Assembly (NCBI GenBank): GCA_016169945.1
Contig: JADLSH010000393.1
Coordinates: 8,345,501-8,409,500 of the forward strand
Reading direction: 5' to 3'
DNA length: 64,000 nucleotides
Origin: Trachythela sp. YZ-2020
Lineage: Eukaryota; Cnidaria; Anthozoa; Malacalcyonacea; Clavulariidae
Shown here: piece after piece, positions 31,692 to 39,452 of the stretch
Layout of the letters: every line of letters begins with the position of its first letter
Position numbering within the stretch: position 1 is the first letter of the stretch
Notes under the pieces: generated by a model
What the model saw: only the letters and a program-made list of their open reading frames with translations
Databases searched by the model: none
What the model was told of the DNA's origin: nothing
Made by a program: the position numbers and the translations under genes

Positions 31692-32232
31692 ATTTATTTG
31701 TTCTTAACTTTTCTATAATGTCACGCTCTTGGTCCTTAGTAGTGTTGAGAGATTCTTCTATGAACAACTGCATATCTTTTTTAGTTGGGTTGTAGAACGT
31801 AACCATCTTAGATGTGTTGTCTCTATAAGGTTTTGTTATACTTGTTAACTGCTGTGTTATGACGATCGTACTTAAATTAAAATGCCTTGCGGAGAAGGCG
31901 AGTCTTACCATCTCACTCGTTCTATTTTTAACTGACTGACTACTAGCACAGTCATCTAGAATAATAAGACTATTTGTTCCGCTGTAAATTTTAGTAATAT
32001 ACTTTAGAAAACTTTCCACATCGTCTTGGTCACACGGTATGGGGAAAAACTTGTCATTATCCTTGTACTCCCAATTTTGATACGTTTGATTATACAAATA
32101 GGTTGGACAAATTAAAAAGATGTACTCGAAGTGGCCTTTGTACTCGTTTTCTAACATTTTAAGGAGGTAGTATGTCTTTCCACACCCAGTCATTCCAACT
32201 ATTATCATATTGAATGGTGTCTCAAGACTCAT
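31630..32232 (-). CDS. A32/FtsK-HerA-type packaging ATPase
   Basis: 200-aa P-loop ATPase. Walker A is GMTGCGKT (residues 13-20), Walker B SLIILDDCA (88-96), and ITQQL near 125-129 is the sensor-like glutamine motif. Length and motif spacing fit the genome-packaging ATPases of Maverick/Polinton elements, virophages and nucleocytoplasmic large DNA viruses (A32 family), which push DNA into a preformed capsid. It begins on GAATAAATG. It lies directly downstream of the capsid gene with a strong hairpin between them. Confidence 0.92.
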   Translation of the reverse strand: MSLETPFNMIIVGMTGCGKTYYLLKMLENEYKGHFEYIFLICPTYLYNQTYQNWEYKDNDKFFPIPCDQDDVESFLKYITKIYSGTNSLIILDDCASSQSVKNRTSEMVRLAFSARHFNLSTIVITQQLTSITKPYRDNTSKMVTFYNPTKKDMQLFIEESLNTTKDQERDIIEKLRTNKYARLEVLRRHPFTHSVVYST

Positions 32233-32246
32233 TTATTCATAACATA

Positions 32247-32271
32247 TTTCCTAATCCATTAGATTAAGAAA
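32247..32271 (-). terminator. 3' hairpin of the capsid gene
   Basis: On the minus strand TTTCTTAATC-TAATG-GATTAGGAAA: a ten-base-pair stem with one G-U pair, 17 bases after the capsid stop at 32288. Confidence 0.7.
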
Positions 32272-32287
32272 ATATTAAGTATCACAC

Positions 32288-33514
32288 TTAGTACTCAACA
32301 CCTTGTAGAGAGTTGTTTGCGATGTTTACAATACCATCTGACACCACAAAGATGTAACATGTGAGATCTTTTGCGGTTACTTCTTTTGTTATCTCTAACA
32401 ACACACCAGACTGCGTGTTTAGAATTTTTCTTCCGTTACCCGAGACGTTGTTGTCGTTAAAAGTTCTAAGATCGATGCATAATGCAAACTTACTGTCAGG
32501 GAAGAACTCCGAGACCGGCATAGTGTCGCTTTTTCGGTTTAGGAATACCTTCTTTGCCTCTATAAAAAGTCTTGATCTATCCATTCCTTGACTATATACA
32601 GAGTTTGGAATACCTTCTATCGTAACTTGCACGTTTTTGATGTTTGGATACACATACTCCTCACTGTTTGTTAGTATTTTGTTTTTGAATAACATGACGA
32701 TGTACTTCATGCTTTGTCTTGGGAGGTTAACATTTTCGTTGATAAGTGTTGATCCTTTATCCCAAACACATTTTTTCATCATAGTTATGTGCTCGTAGAT
32801 TAGAGATCTACCAACCTGGTAACTAGATAAGGCTGAGTTGTACGTATTGGTGTCTTCTATCGTTACATACTCTAGTTTAATGTCTTCCAAGCTGTAATCA
32901 ACAACACTTGAACCACTTTGTGCAACCATAATTTCACGTGCAAACGGAAACCTTATTCTATAACGAATTTTACTTTTCATTCCATATGGAGCATACAATC
33001 CGTGATCGTTAAGAATTTTACCAAGCTTAATTCTCACACGGTCGTTGAACACTTTCACCATGAACTCATCGTTTGTTATAGAGCTATCACCTGTGTCATC
33101 TTTTGATACAAGCTTTCGTGAGTTTTCATTCATAACACCTTCATCAATCATGTTTGCTCTTTGCTTTTTTGGGAGCCATAAGTCTTTGTAAACGGTGTAA
33201 ATGCTTTCGTTGATGTTGTCGTAAACAACTGAACCATCTACTGTTATCTCTTGACTGCTTGCTAAGAGTTTACCTAAGTTGTTTAAAAACCACGACTTTG
33301 TACTATTGCTTTTAAATTTTGCGACTAAGAAAAGCGAGTTTGGAACTAAACACACGTTAGCTCCTAAACTTGGAAGAGGGATGTAAAACTCATCCCCAGG
33401 ACTTGCCTTGGTTGGATTAAATGTAACGCTATTAAACGTTCTTTTTCCCATAATTTGAGCGTCCTTAATTCTTTCGTAATCAGGGAGTAGTTGTTCCATT
33501 TTATAAGTAGTCAT
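32288..33514 (-). CDS. Candidate major capsid protein (double jelly-roll)
   Basis: 408 aa, beta-rich, no membrane segment or signal. The stretches GDEFYIPLPSLGANVCLVP, NNLGKLLASSQEITVDGSVV, GMKSKIRYRIRFPFA and NVQVTIEGIPNSVYSQG look like strand-loop patterns of PLV-type capsid proteins, and the C-terminal half has FALCIDLRTF and NTQSGVLLEIT. Position beside the packaging ATPase and penton candidate supports the call. It is shorter than the roughly 600-aa capsid proteins of classical Polintons. The start region has ACTAATAAAG without the upstream AAAGGATC box, a hybrid signal. The alternative capsid candidate is the 485-aa protein at 34254, whose C-terminal membrane segment argues against it. 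Confidence 0.62.
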   Translation of the reverse strand: MTTYKMEQLLPDYERIKDAQIMGKRTFNSVTFNPTKASPGDEFYIPLPSLGANVCLVPNSLFLVAKFKSNSTKSWFLNNLGKLLASSQEITVDGSVVYDNINESIYTVYKDLWLPKKQRANMIDEGVMNENSRKLVSKDDTGDSSITNDEFMVKVFNDRVRIKLGKILNDHGLYAPYGMKSKIRYRIRFPFAREIMVAQSGSSVVDYSLEDIKLEYVTIEDTNTYNSALSSYQVGRSLIYEHITMMKKCVWDKGSTLINENVNLPRQSMKYIVMLFKNKILTNSEEYVYPNIKNVQVTIEGIPNSVYSQGMDRSRLFIEAKKVFLNRKSDTMPVSEFFPDSKFALCIDLRTFNDNNVSGNGRKILNTQSGVLLEITKEVTAKDLTCYIFVVSDGIVNIANNSLQGVEY

Positions 33515-33539
33515 TATACTTTCTCTTTATTAGTGTGTT

Positions 33540-33908
33540 TTAGTTGTTGTTAAAGCTACGCATTTTTGTGATTGGTTCTTTAACGTCTTGAGGGGTGTTG
33601 TTGTTGATGGCGTCTTTAGTGGGTATAAGTGCCTCTGCTCTTTTGTCTTGTTTGTATGTGAAGTAAAGACAAACCACACCTGTGATTATACCAACCCCCG
33701 TTAGGATCGACATAATACTAATTCCGCTAGAACTATCTTCCGCTTCGATACCATCCTCACTATACTCATCTTTTGGAGCAAGCTTCTGCGTTGTTCGACC
33801 TGCCTTTGCTGATTTGTTATAGTCGGCAAGTCTTTTACCTGCATTTACTCTTGCAGGGTTTTTCTCCTTTTTTACCATTGTAATTTGACTTGTGCTTTGT
33901 TCACTCAT
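33540..33908 (-). CDS. Basic single-pass membrane protein, 122 aa
   Basis: A basic N-terminus (VKKEKNPARVNAGKRLADYN) is followed by an acidic Ser-rich spacer, a hydrophobic segment (SIMSILTGVGIITGVVCLYF, about 68-87) and a polar tail. The N-terminal basic block could touch DNA or capsid interior. No named family. It begins on TAATAATAAATG and is separated from the capsid gene by 25 bases. Confidence 0.78.
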   Translation of the reverse strand: MSEQSTSQITMVKKEKNPARVNAGKRLADYNKSAKAGRTTQKLAPKDEYSEDGIEAEDSSSGISIMSILTGVGIITGVVCLYFTYKQDKRAEALIPTKDAINNNTPQDVKEPITKMRSFNNN

Positions 33909-33916
33909 TTATTATT

Positions 33917-34250
33917 ATAACAAAAAAGTTTTGTTATGTTTTTGTTGTCAACAGATTTTAGCAAGTTTATAGCAAAACTACAGTAAAAAAGTTTTGTTAT
34001 GTTTTTGTTGTCAACAGATTTTAGCAAGTTTATAGCAAAACTACAGTAAAAAAGTTTTGTTATGTTTTTGTTGTCAACAGATTTAGTTTATAGCAAGTTT
34101 ATAGCAAAACTACAGTAAAAAAGTTTTGTTATGTTTTTGTTAAGTTTTGCTGTGTTTTTGTTGTCAACAGATTTTAGCAAGTTTATAGCAAGTTTATAGC
34201 AAAACTACAGTAAAAAAGTTTTGTTATGTTTTTTGTTAAGTTTTTGTTGG
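33917..34250. repeat. Tandem repeat of about 61 bp, about five copies
   Basis: Units contain GTTTTGTTATGTTTTTGTTG, TCAACAGATTTTAGCAAG and TTTATAGCAAAACTACAG, ending in an A run. Later copies have small internal duplications. It occupies the whole gap between two minus-strand genes and is the largest non-coding stretch inside the PLV. TTTTGTTATG and TAGCAAAAC could pair, so each unit may fold. Confidence 0.9.
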
Positions 34251-34253
34251 TGA

Positions 34254-35711
34254 TTAAATTACAAACCTTGCGACTAACACACCGCCAATTAATGTAACAG
34301 CGAGAAGAGTTAGTTCCTCTCCATACATGCTTGGACTGCTTGCGCTCGCCACGGGTTTGCTTGCGCTCGCCACGGGTTTGCTTGCGCTCGCCACGGGTTT
34401 GCTTGCGCTCGCCACGGGTTTGCTTGCGCTCGCCACGGGTTTGCTTGCGCTCGCCACGGGTTTGCTTGCAATGTAGTTAACTCCGTCGTTCTTACCAAAT
34501 CTCATTCCCATCCCAGCAAGTTTTAAAATGTTGTTGTAACCAGCTATCATCTCGTCAAGTATGATCATGTTTGATGGTATAAGTATAATTCCTGGTGTGA
34601 TGGCCATGTTTAACACAACGTTTGTGTCCTTTATAGCTTTCCTCATGTTTGATACGGCAATGGTATTATCATCCTGAATGCTTGTGTCGCTAATTATTTT
34701 TTTAAACACCTCCTGTGTTTGTAAGGACATAGCTCCTTTACCAACAATTGACCATCGAGTTTTTGCTTGCGCACCTAATACGCAGTAAACGTAACTTTCT
34801 ACGCTTTGTTGAAATAACAGCTGACCTGTTTTTGTTAACCCATTTGACTTAGCCGCAATAGTCATCTCATAGTTCATCTTAGGAAGAATTTGAGCACCCC
34901 TCTTCTCATAGTTAAGACCAAGTTGACCAAAACCTCTATTACTCATTCGATGTGTAACACGTCGAATTGTCCCTCTTGGGTGTTGACTAATCAACCAACT
35001 AGTCGCTGCTTTCCCAGGGTAAAACTCCTTAGTCCAATGGTATGTAGGATTTTTATGGTACACAATAATTTTTCTTATGTCGCTTGTTATATACTTTATC
35101 ATCTTGTTTGGTTGTCTAAGGAACCTACTCATATGAAAGTATAAATGGTACCTTGCTAAGCTTGTTATAATTTTTGATCCTGTGTCGTACTTAAAATGCT
35201 CTTCACTAATTCCACAGGAGTATGTCGTGATGTATGCGGCATACAAAGACGCTAAGTATGGGTTATCTAAAAGACTATTCGTACCACTATCTTTGATGTC
35301 GAGGTCTGGAAGAGTGGTGTGAAAAAACAAGCCGTCAGTAACGTAAAATTTAAGATCGTTTGGTTTAATTGTGGAGGTATTGTTTCGAGCAAATGGTTGA
35401 ATTGTCCCATTAGCACCCCATGGTTCTTGCCAGTACAAATTCTTTATCCAATCCTTATTGTTTAAAAAGGTGTCAGAAGTAATGTCATACGAGGTGTCGT
35501 CAGTAATTTTATAATATGTGACGTACTTGTCTATGTCACCGTTCTTTTTTAACTCAACGTCAAACTTAAACTTGTCAACGACAGCGTACGGATATTTTAC
35601 TAAAAATTTTTTCTTAGTTTCCTCAGGACCTTCTTTCATATTTCTTTTAACCTTGACGAGGTTTTGTTCACCGTAGAAGGTTATTATTATTTTATCTTCT
35701 TCGCTAGCCAT
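34254..35711 (-). CDS. Unknown structural-type protein with C-terminal repeats and anchor, 485 aa
   Basis: No family recognised. A soluble region of about 420 residues (YWQEPWGANGTIQPFARN, WLISQHPRGTIRRVTHRM, NMAITPGIILIPSNMIILDE) is followed by six copies of the heptad SKPVASA, then a hydrophobic end (LTLLAVTLIGGVLVARFVI) suited to a membrane anchor. The heptads are encoded by 21-base GC-rich direct repeats (34335-34466), unlike the AT-rich surroundings. Late-type start AGAATAAATG, divergent from the penton candidate. A virion surface or membrane-associated structural protein is possible. A capsid role cannot be excluded. Confidence 0.78.
   Translation of the reverse strand: MASEEDKIIITFYGEQNLVKVKRNMKEGPEETKKKFLVKYPYAVVDKFKFDVELKKNGDIDKYVTYYKITDDTSYDITSDTFLNNKDWIKNLYWQEPWGANGTIQPFARNNTSTIKPNDLKFYVTDGLFFHTTLPDLDIKDSGTNSLLDNPYLASLYAAYITTYSCGISEEHFKYDTGSKIITSLARYHLYFHMSRFLRQPNKMIKYITSDIRKIIVYHKNPTYHWTKEFYPGKAATSWLISQHPRGTIRRVTHRMSNRGFGQLGLNYEKRGAQILPKMNYEMTIAAKSNGLTKTGQLLFQQSVESYVYCVLGAQAKTRWSIVGKGAMSLQTQEVFKKIISDTSIQDDNTIAVSNMRKAIKDTNVVLNMAITPGIILIPSNMIILDEMIAGYNNILKLAGMGMRFGKNDGVNYIASKPVASASKPVASASKPVASASKPVASASKPVASASKPVASASSPSMYGEELTLLAVTLIGGVLVARFVI
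34335..34466 (-). repeat. 21-bp tandem repeats inside the 485-aa gene
   Basis: Six copies of CTTGCGCTCGCCACGGGTTTG in perfect register, encoding SKPVASA. Nucleotide identity between copies is near complete, pointing to recent expansion. Confidence 0.95.
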
Positions 35712-35733
35712 TTATTCTACACTAAAATAAATG
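35709..35733. promoter_or_regulatory. Bidirectional late-type motif
   Basis: CATTTATTCTACAC and TAAAATAAATG face outwards: the minus gene starts in AATAAATGG, the plus gene in AATAAATGA, with only 19 bases between start codons. Confidence 0.7.
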
Positions 35734-36429
35734 AAGAAGGTAACAGTATTTATAGAAAACAATGATAAAGAGCTCTATCTTGATGCCAACATCTCAAACA
35801 AGCACAACAAGTCAACGATGATTTTAAAAAACGCGGCAGTCTTTTGGAAGTTTAAAAACGTCATCTCAGGTGTTAACGACTTCATCCTATACGGGACTGC
35901 AGTTAGCGTTAGTAATAGCAACCAAAAGATTATGTTTGGAGAGGGGTATTGGACGTTCGATATGATCAAAGACAAGCTAAAAGAATACGACGTAACGTTG
36001 GTAAAAATTCCATACAACAACACGTGTAAAATGTCATCAAAAAATCATTTGTTAGATCTTGACAACTTCGCACCGCTACTAGGCTTTCCAAAGAAGCAAA
36101 TTATTAATGACACTACTGGAGATACCATCATTTGGGTGAACTCCCCTAACGTCGTAAACATCAACCAGGGTCTTTCACACATCAGCATCGACTGTGACAT
36201 CGTGGACGGGTCAATGAACTTTAACACGCGCGGTGAGAGAAGTATCACACTCTCCACGCTACCAATAACATCAGAGCAAATTTTAAACTCCTCGGTAACA
36301 TTTTTCAAAAACATTAATAGCAAAGCAATAATTAACAACGGTTGTTTTAACAGGTTGTTTTTTAGTGTTAGCACAAACATTGAAAAGAAGGTTGACATGG
36401 ACTTACTACTTGAGTTGTACATAGAGTAA
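35731..36429 (+). CDS. Candidate penton / minor capsid protein
   Basis: 232 aa, beta-rich. GYWTFDMIKDKL, then NHLLDLDNFAPLLGFPKK, VNSPNVVNINQG, ISIDCDIVDGSMN and SVTFFKNINSKAI follow the order I associate with Polinton penton-like single jelly-roll proteins (a G-Y-x-hydrophobic helix, an LLGF loop, then I-x-CDI and I-NS strands). Size and location between capsid-type genes and integrase agree. The call rests on pattern memory, so confidence is moderate. Confidence 0.55.
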   Translation: MKKVTVFIENNDKELYLDANISNKHNKSTMILKNAAVFWKFKNVISGVNDFILYGTAVSVSNSNQKIMFGEGYWTFDMIKDKLKEYDVTLVKIPYNNTCKMSSKNHLLDLDNFAPLLGFPKKQIINDTTGDTIIWVNSPNVVNINQGLSHISIDCDIVDGSMNFNTRGERSITLSTLPITSEQILNSSVTFFKNINSKAIINNGCFNRLFFSVSTNIEKKVDMDLLLELYIE

Positions 36430-36464
36430 GCGAAAGCGGAGTGAACGAAGTGAACGAAAGATAA
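36430..36464 (+). other. GTGAACGAAGTGAACG intergenic phrase
   Basis: AAGCGGAGTGAACGAAGTGA and GAACGAAAGATAAATG fill the gap before the integrase. A similar GCGAACGAAGTGAG lies at 39429-39443. The phrase recurs in reverse within the 392-aa gene tail. Confidence 0.5.
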
Positions 36465-37550
36465 ATGAATGATAAGGAGTTCATTATTGAACAAAAACTG
36501 CGAGACATTTACTATAATCCAAGCACAGGTTTTCAGTCTATAGAAAGGTTGTATCAAAAAGCAAAAGACACTGGGTTAGACGGTGTTAGTCGTAAAATTG
36601 TAAAAGACTGGTTAAAAACTCAAGACATCTATACAATACACAAACCCATCGTGAGAAAACATAAATTTCAAAGAACGTTCGTCAACAACTTAGCCGACCA
36701 AGTACAGATGGACTTGGTTGATATGGGGAAGTATAAAAACAAAAACAAGGGTTATTATTGGATACTAACAGCTGTTGAGATCCTAAGCCGTTACGCATTC
36801 ACAATACCAGTGTACAGGAAGGACACCAAAAACATGACAGACGCTGTGGGAAAGCTGCTAAAAGAATTTAAGGAAAGGTTTGGACAGTATCCAAAGACAG
36901 CCCAGTTTGACGATGGAAAAGAGTTCTACAACGTTGGAGTAAAAAATTTGTTAAAAGAGTATGACGTACACTACTTCTCCACAAACTCTGATAGAAAGGC
37001 CGCCATAGTTGAAAGATTTAACCGTACATTAAAAACACCCATGTGGAAGTACTTTCACAAAGAGGACACCTTCAACTGGATTAACGTGTTAGACAAACTT
37101 ACGTTCAACTATAACCACACCAAACATAGTAGTATACAAATGAAACCAGCCGATGTGAATAAGTCTAATAAGGACCAGGTATGGCTCACGTTGTACGGTT
37201 ATGACTTAGGTAAGTTTCCGATACCAAAGTTTAAAGTTGGTGATATCGTTAGGATAAGTAAGTATAAAAATATTTTCAAAAAGGGGTACGAGGCAAACTT
37301 TACAGAGGAGAAATTTAAAATTAGCGGTGTCTTTAGAGGTGATCCAAACATGTACGAGATAGTGGACGACGAAGCAGAACCAATCATTGGTAAGTTTTAC
37401 GAAGAGGAGATGAGTCATGTGAATGAAGATCCTCATGTGTTTAAGATAGAGAAAATTTTAAGAAAAAGAAAAGGTATGGTTCTTGTAAAGTGGTTGGGGT
37501 ATGATAACAAACACAACTCGTGGATAAGTGAAAAAGATATTAATAAATAA
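36465..37550 (+). CDS. int: Retroviral-type integrase with C-terminal chromodomain
   Basis: 361 aa. A helical N-terminus lacks a clear HHCC finger (IVKDWLKTQDIYTIHKP). The catalytic core has QMDLVDMGKY (Asp83), TAQFDDGKEFYN (Asp149) and AAIVERFNRTLKTPMW (Glu183): the complete DDE triad with correct spacing. Then comes an SH3-like part (KFKVGDIVRISKYK) and a chromodomain (about 320-361, VFKIEKILRKRKGMVLVKWL). This enzyme inserts the element with the 6-bp staggered cut seen at its ends. Chromodomains bind methylated histone tails, which would steer insertion to heterochromatin. It sits here in a dead retrotransposon, which fits. Starts on GATAAATG. Confidence 0.95.
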   Translation: MNDKEFIIEQKLRDIYYNPSTGFQSIERLYQKAKDTGLDGVSRKIVKDWLKTQDIYTIHKPIVRKHKFQRTFVNNLADQVQMDLVDMGKYKNKNKGYYWILTAVEILSRYAFTIPVYRKDTKNMTDAVGKLLKEFKERFGQYPKTAQFDDGKEFYNVGVKNLLKEYDVHYFSTNSDRKAAIVERFNRTLKTPMWKYFHKEDTFNWINVLDKLTFNYNHTKHSSIQMKPADVNKSNKDQVWLTLYGYDLGKFPIPKFKVGDIVRISKYKNIFKKGYEANFTEEKFKISGVFRGDPNMYEIVDDEAEPIIGKFYEEEMSHVNEDPHVFKIEKILRKRKGMVLVKWLGYDNKHNSWISEKDINK

Positions 37551-37555
37551 ACAAA

Positions 37556-38815
37556 ATGGATGCTGAAGATATTGGTAGAGATGACATAGAAATGAAGGAA
37601 CGTGAACGCACCCAAGAAGCAGAAGACGCTGAAGAGGGAGAGACGAGCTTTGGCGGTCAACATGATGAAAGTATTCTTATCATCGATGGTTCAAACCCTG
37701 TGTTTACGAGAGTTGATGATGGTCCTGGTGGGGAAGTTCCAAACCCAAGACGTGATGCTGGTGTCATAAGACGTCACATCATTCACGATAAAAAACAGTT
37801 CCTAAAGACTGGGCTTGGTATCACCGTGAACAAGGGAGACGGACCAAGCTCTACGACGTTGTATGACGAGCTAAAAACCACCCTTTCTGATAAGACAAAA
37901 AAAATTAATGGTGCAAAGTATAAAGGTAAAAAAATATTGTTTCTAAAAGATGGAAAAATGGAGTACTCCACAGACAAAACAAAATTATCATATGTCAACG
38001 AGTTTAAGGAGTTATTAAAAAAGGCTGACAAAGAGCATCAAAGAACCCCAGCCGCGATGGTGGAAAAACGTGTTAACGTTGACCTTCCTCAAGACGTTAT
38101 GGATGACATCGTAAGTAACGTAAGTGAAAGGATAGAGTCTGTGGTTAGTGATAAGATTGATGAGATCACAGCCAACACGGAGATAACACAAAATGAGCTG
38201 AGAGAGCTAAGGGGTATTCTTAACGTGAGAGGTGACTCAGGTGAAGAAAAGCTAAAGGCTTTAAAAGTGGAGAAAGACCACTGGAGGAAGGAAGCCGTGA
38301 AGGAGAAGGCTAAGGGGAATGAGGCAAGGTCGAAGTTATGTGACGCTATCGCTGACGTAGCCGAGCTAAAGATGGATGATATTAGGTTAAGACTTAACCT
38401 GAGGCCAGAAAGTAAGGAAGTGATAAACATGGTTAATGAGGAGGCTGACGTTAACGACTTAACTAGGTTTGAAAAATTTAAAAAATGGGTGAGGAAGAAT
38501 ATCGTAGGACTATCCGCGGTGTCAATAGGAATCGCAGGTATAATAACATCAATCATTAGGGGAGGAAGAACTATAGTAAACAAGGGGGCGGACGCTGTTA
38601 AAAAATTTGCAAACGCTGTTAAAAAAATAGCCGAAAAGTTTGGTCCTATAATAGGTGCGGTTGGAAATATAATTGCTGGTATTATAAAATTAACAGCTGG
38701 CGGACTTAAATGGTTGGCTTCAAATTTATGGGTGTTAGCCTTAGCATTAACGTATTTTGTTTACACAGAGTTTAAAGACTATCGAAAAAATAAAAGAATT
38801 AAATCGAGAAGTTAG
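37556..38815 (+). CDS. Large coiled-coil membrane protein, 419 aa
   Basis: Acidic N-terminus, a basic middle (TLSDKTKKINGAKYKGKKIL), a coiled coil at about 170-280 (VSERIESVVSDKIDEITAN, KVEKDHWRKEAVKEKAKG), then amphipathic and hydrophobic C-terminal segments (VGLSAVSIGIAGIITSIIRG, AVGNIIAGIIKLTAGGL, LWVLALALTYFVYTEF) and a basic tail. It may be an internal-membrane or membrane-lytic virion protein. Six bases separate it from the integrase stop; the start lies in AACAAAATGG, weaker than the usual late motif. No named family. Confidence 0.82.
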   Translation: MDAEDIGRDDIEMKERERTQEAEDAEEGETSFGGQHDESILIIDGSNPVFTRVDDGPGGEVPNPRRDAGVIRRHIIHDKKQFLKTGLGITVNKGDGPSSTTLYDELKTTLSDKTKKINGAKYKGKKILFLKDGKMEYSTDKTKLSYVNEFKELLKKADKEHQRTPAAMVEKRVNVDLPQDVMDDIVSNVSERIESVVSDKIDEITANTEITQNELRELRGILNVRGDSGEEKLKALKVEKDHWRKEAVKEKAKGNEARSKLCDAIADVAELKMDDIRLRLNLRPESKEVINMVNEEADVNDLTRFEKFKKWVRKNIVGLSAVSIGIAGIITSIIRGGRTIVNKGADAVKKFANAVKKIAEKFGPIIGAVGNIIAGIIKLTAGGLKWLASNLWVLALALTYFVYTEFKDYRKNKRIKSRS

Positions 38816-38850
38816 TTTAAAGGGTCGTATAAAAATTATACTAATAAAGA
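38816..38850 (+). promoter_or_regulatory. Early-type bipartite motif, zinc-finger gene
   Basis: TTTAAAGGGTCGT, 11 bases, ACTAATAAAG, immediately after the preceding stop codon and one base before the ATG at 38852. Confidence 0.8.
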
Positions 38851-38851
38851 G

Positions 38852-39139
38852 ATGAGTGTAAAAATTAATATAATAGTCGAGGAGTGTGGTTTTAACTATA
38901 CTTTCTCAGGCATGTATTTGTGTGCTATTTGTGACTATATTGGAGACTTTTATGAAATAACAACGCATGTTGAAGAGTGTCACTTTCATATCAATGGTAA
39001 AATTAAGTTTAAGTGTCCGCACTGTGTGTATATAACTCCTAACCATGATAATTACAAAAGACATAGAGAAGAGGAGGATGCTAAATTTATTTTACCAAAA
39101 GGTAATGACTATGTTATACCAATTTCTAACGATTGGTAA
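38852..39139 (+). CDS. C2H2-type zinc-finger-like protein, 95 aa
   Basis: Two finger-like units. CAICDYIGDFYEITTHVEECH has Cys-x2-Cys, eleven residues, His-x4-His. FKCPHCVYITPNHDNYKRH has Cys-x2-Cys-x12-His without a clear final ligand. An early-type promoter groups it with the polymerase and terminal genes rather than with structural ones, so a transcription or replication regulator is the reasonable inference. A hairpin follows the stop. Confidence 0.82.
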   Translation: MSVKINIIVEECGFNYTFSGMYLCAICDYIGDFYEITTHVEECHFHINGKIKFKCPHCVYITPNHDNYKRHREEEDAKFILPKGNDYVIPISNDW

Positions 39140-39153
39140 GACTCAGCGTAAGA

Positions 39154-39178
39154 TTCCTTAAACTTAAATGTTTAAGAA
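39154..39178 (+). terminator. 3' hairpin of the zinc-finger gene
   Basis: CTTAAAC-TTAAAT-GTTTAAG, 17 bases after the stop and followed by a T-rich run. Confidence 0.65.
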
Positions 39179-39198
39179 ATTTTTTTTATGTATAATAA

Positions 39199-39429
39199 AT
39201 GGCTACTAAACAGAAGGACATATTAAACGAATTATACACTGCGGTCGTAATTACCGCTGGTGCGATGGGAATTTCATATCTTGGTAAAAAGTTTGCAAAA
39301 GACTCACTTGGTCTTCCGGCAACATTAGTCGGAGCCGCTAAACTCTCCGTGGTTTTTGGAGTAAGTGCTGTTGGAGTGAAAATGCTTCAAGATAAAAAGT
39401 ATCTTCCAGACAATCCGTTCAAAGAATAA
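39199..39429 (+). CDS. Small hydrophobic protein, 76 aa
   Basis: Two hydrophobic segments (LYTAVVITAGAMGISYLG and AAKLSVVFGVSAVGVKML) separated by a short loop, with a polar C-terminus (YLPDNPFKE). The likely topology is a two-pass membrane hairpin. Begins on TATAATAAATG. No named family; probably a virion membrane component or egress factor. Confidence 0.78.
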   Translation: MATKQKDILNELYTAVVITAGAMGISYLGKKFAKDSLGLPATLVGAAKLSVVFGVSAVGVKMLQDKKYLPDNPFKE

Positions 39430-39452
39430 GCGAACGAAGTGAGTAATAATAA

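Noticed and set aside
33917..34250. CRISPR-like array
   Set aside because: Units are contiguous tandem repeats without unique spacers, in a eukaryotic virus-like element.
34310..34498. 62-codon frame of Trp/Arg/Ala heptads
   Set aside because: Shadow frame of the 21-bp repeats inside the 485-aa gene.
34254..35711. 485-aa protein as the major capsid protein
   Set aside because: The C-terminal heptad array and membrane anchor are atypical; the 408-aa neighbour of the ATPase fits better, though structure prediction should decide.
36045..36557. 170-codon minus frame over the penton candidate
   Set aside because: Antisense of a gene with a good start motif; no domain and no late or early motif of its own.
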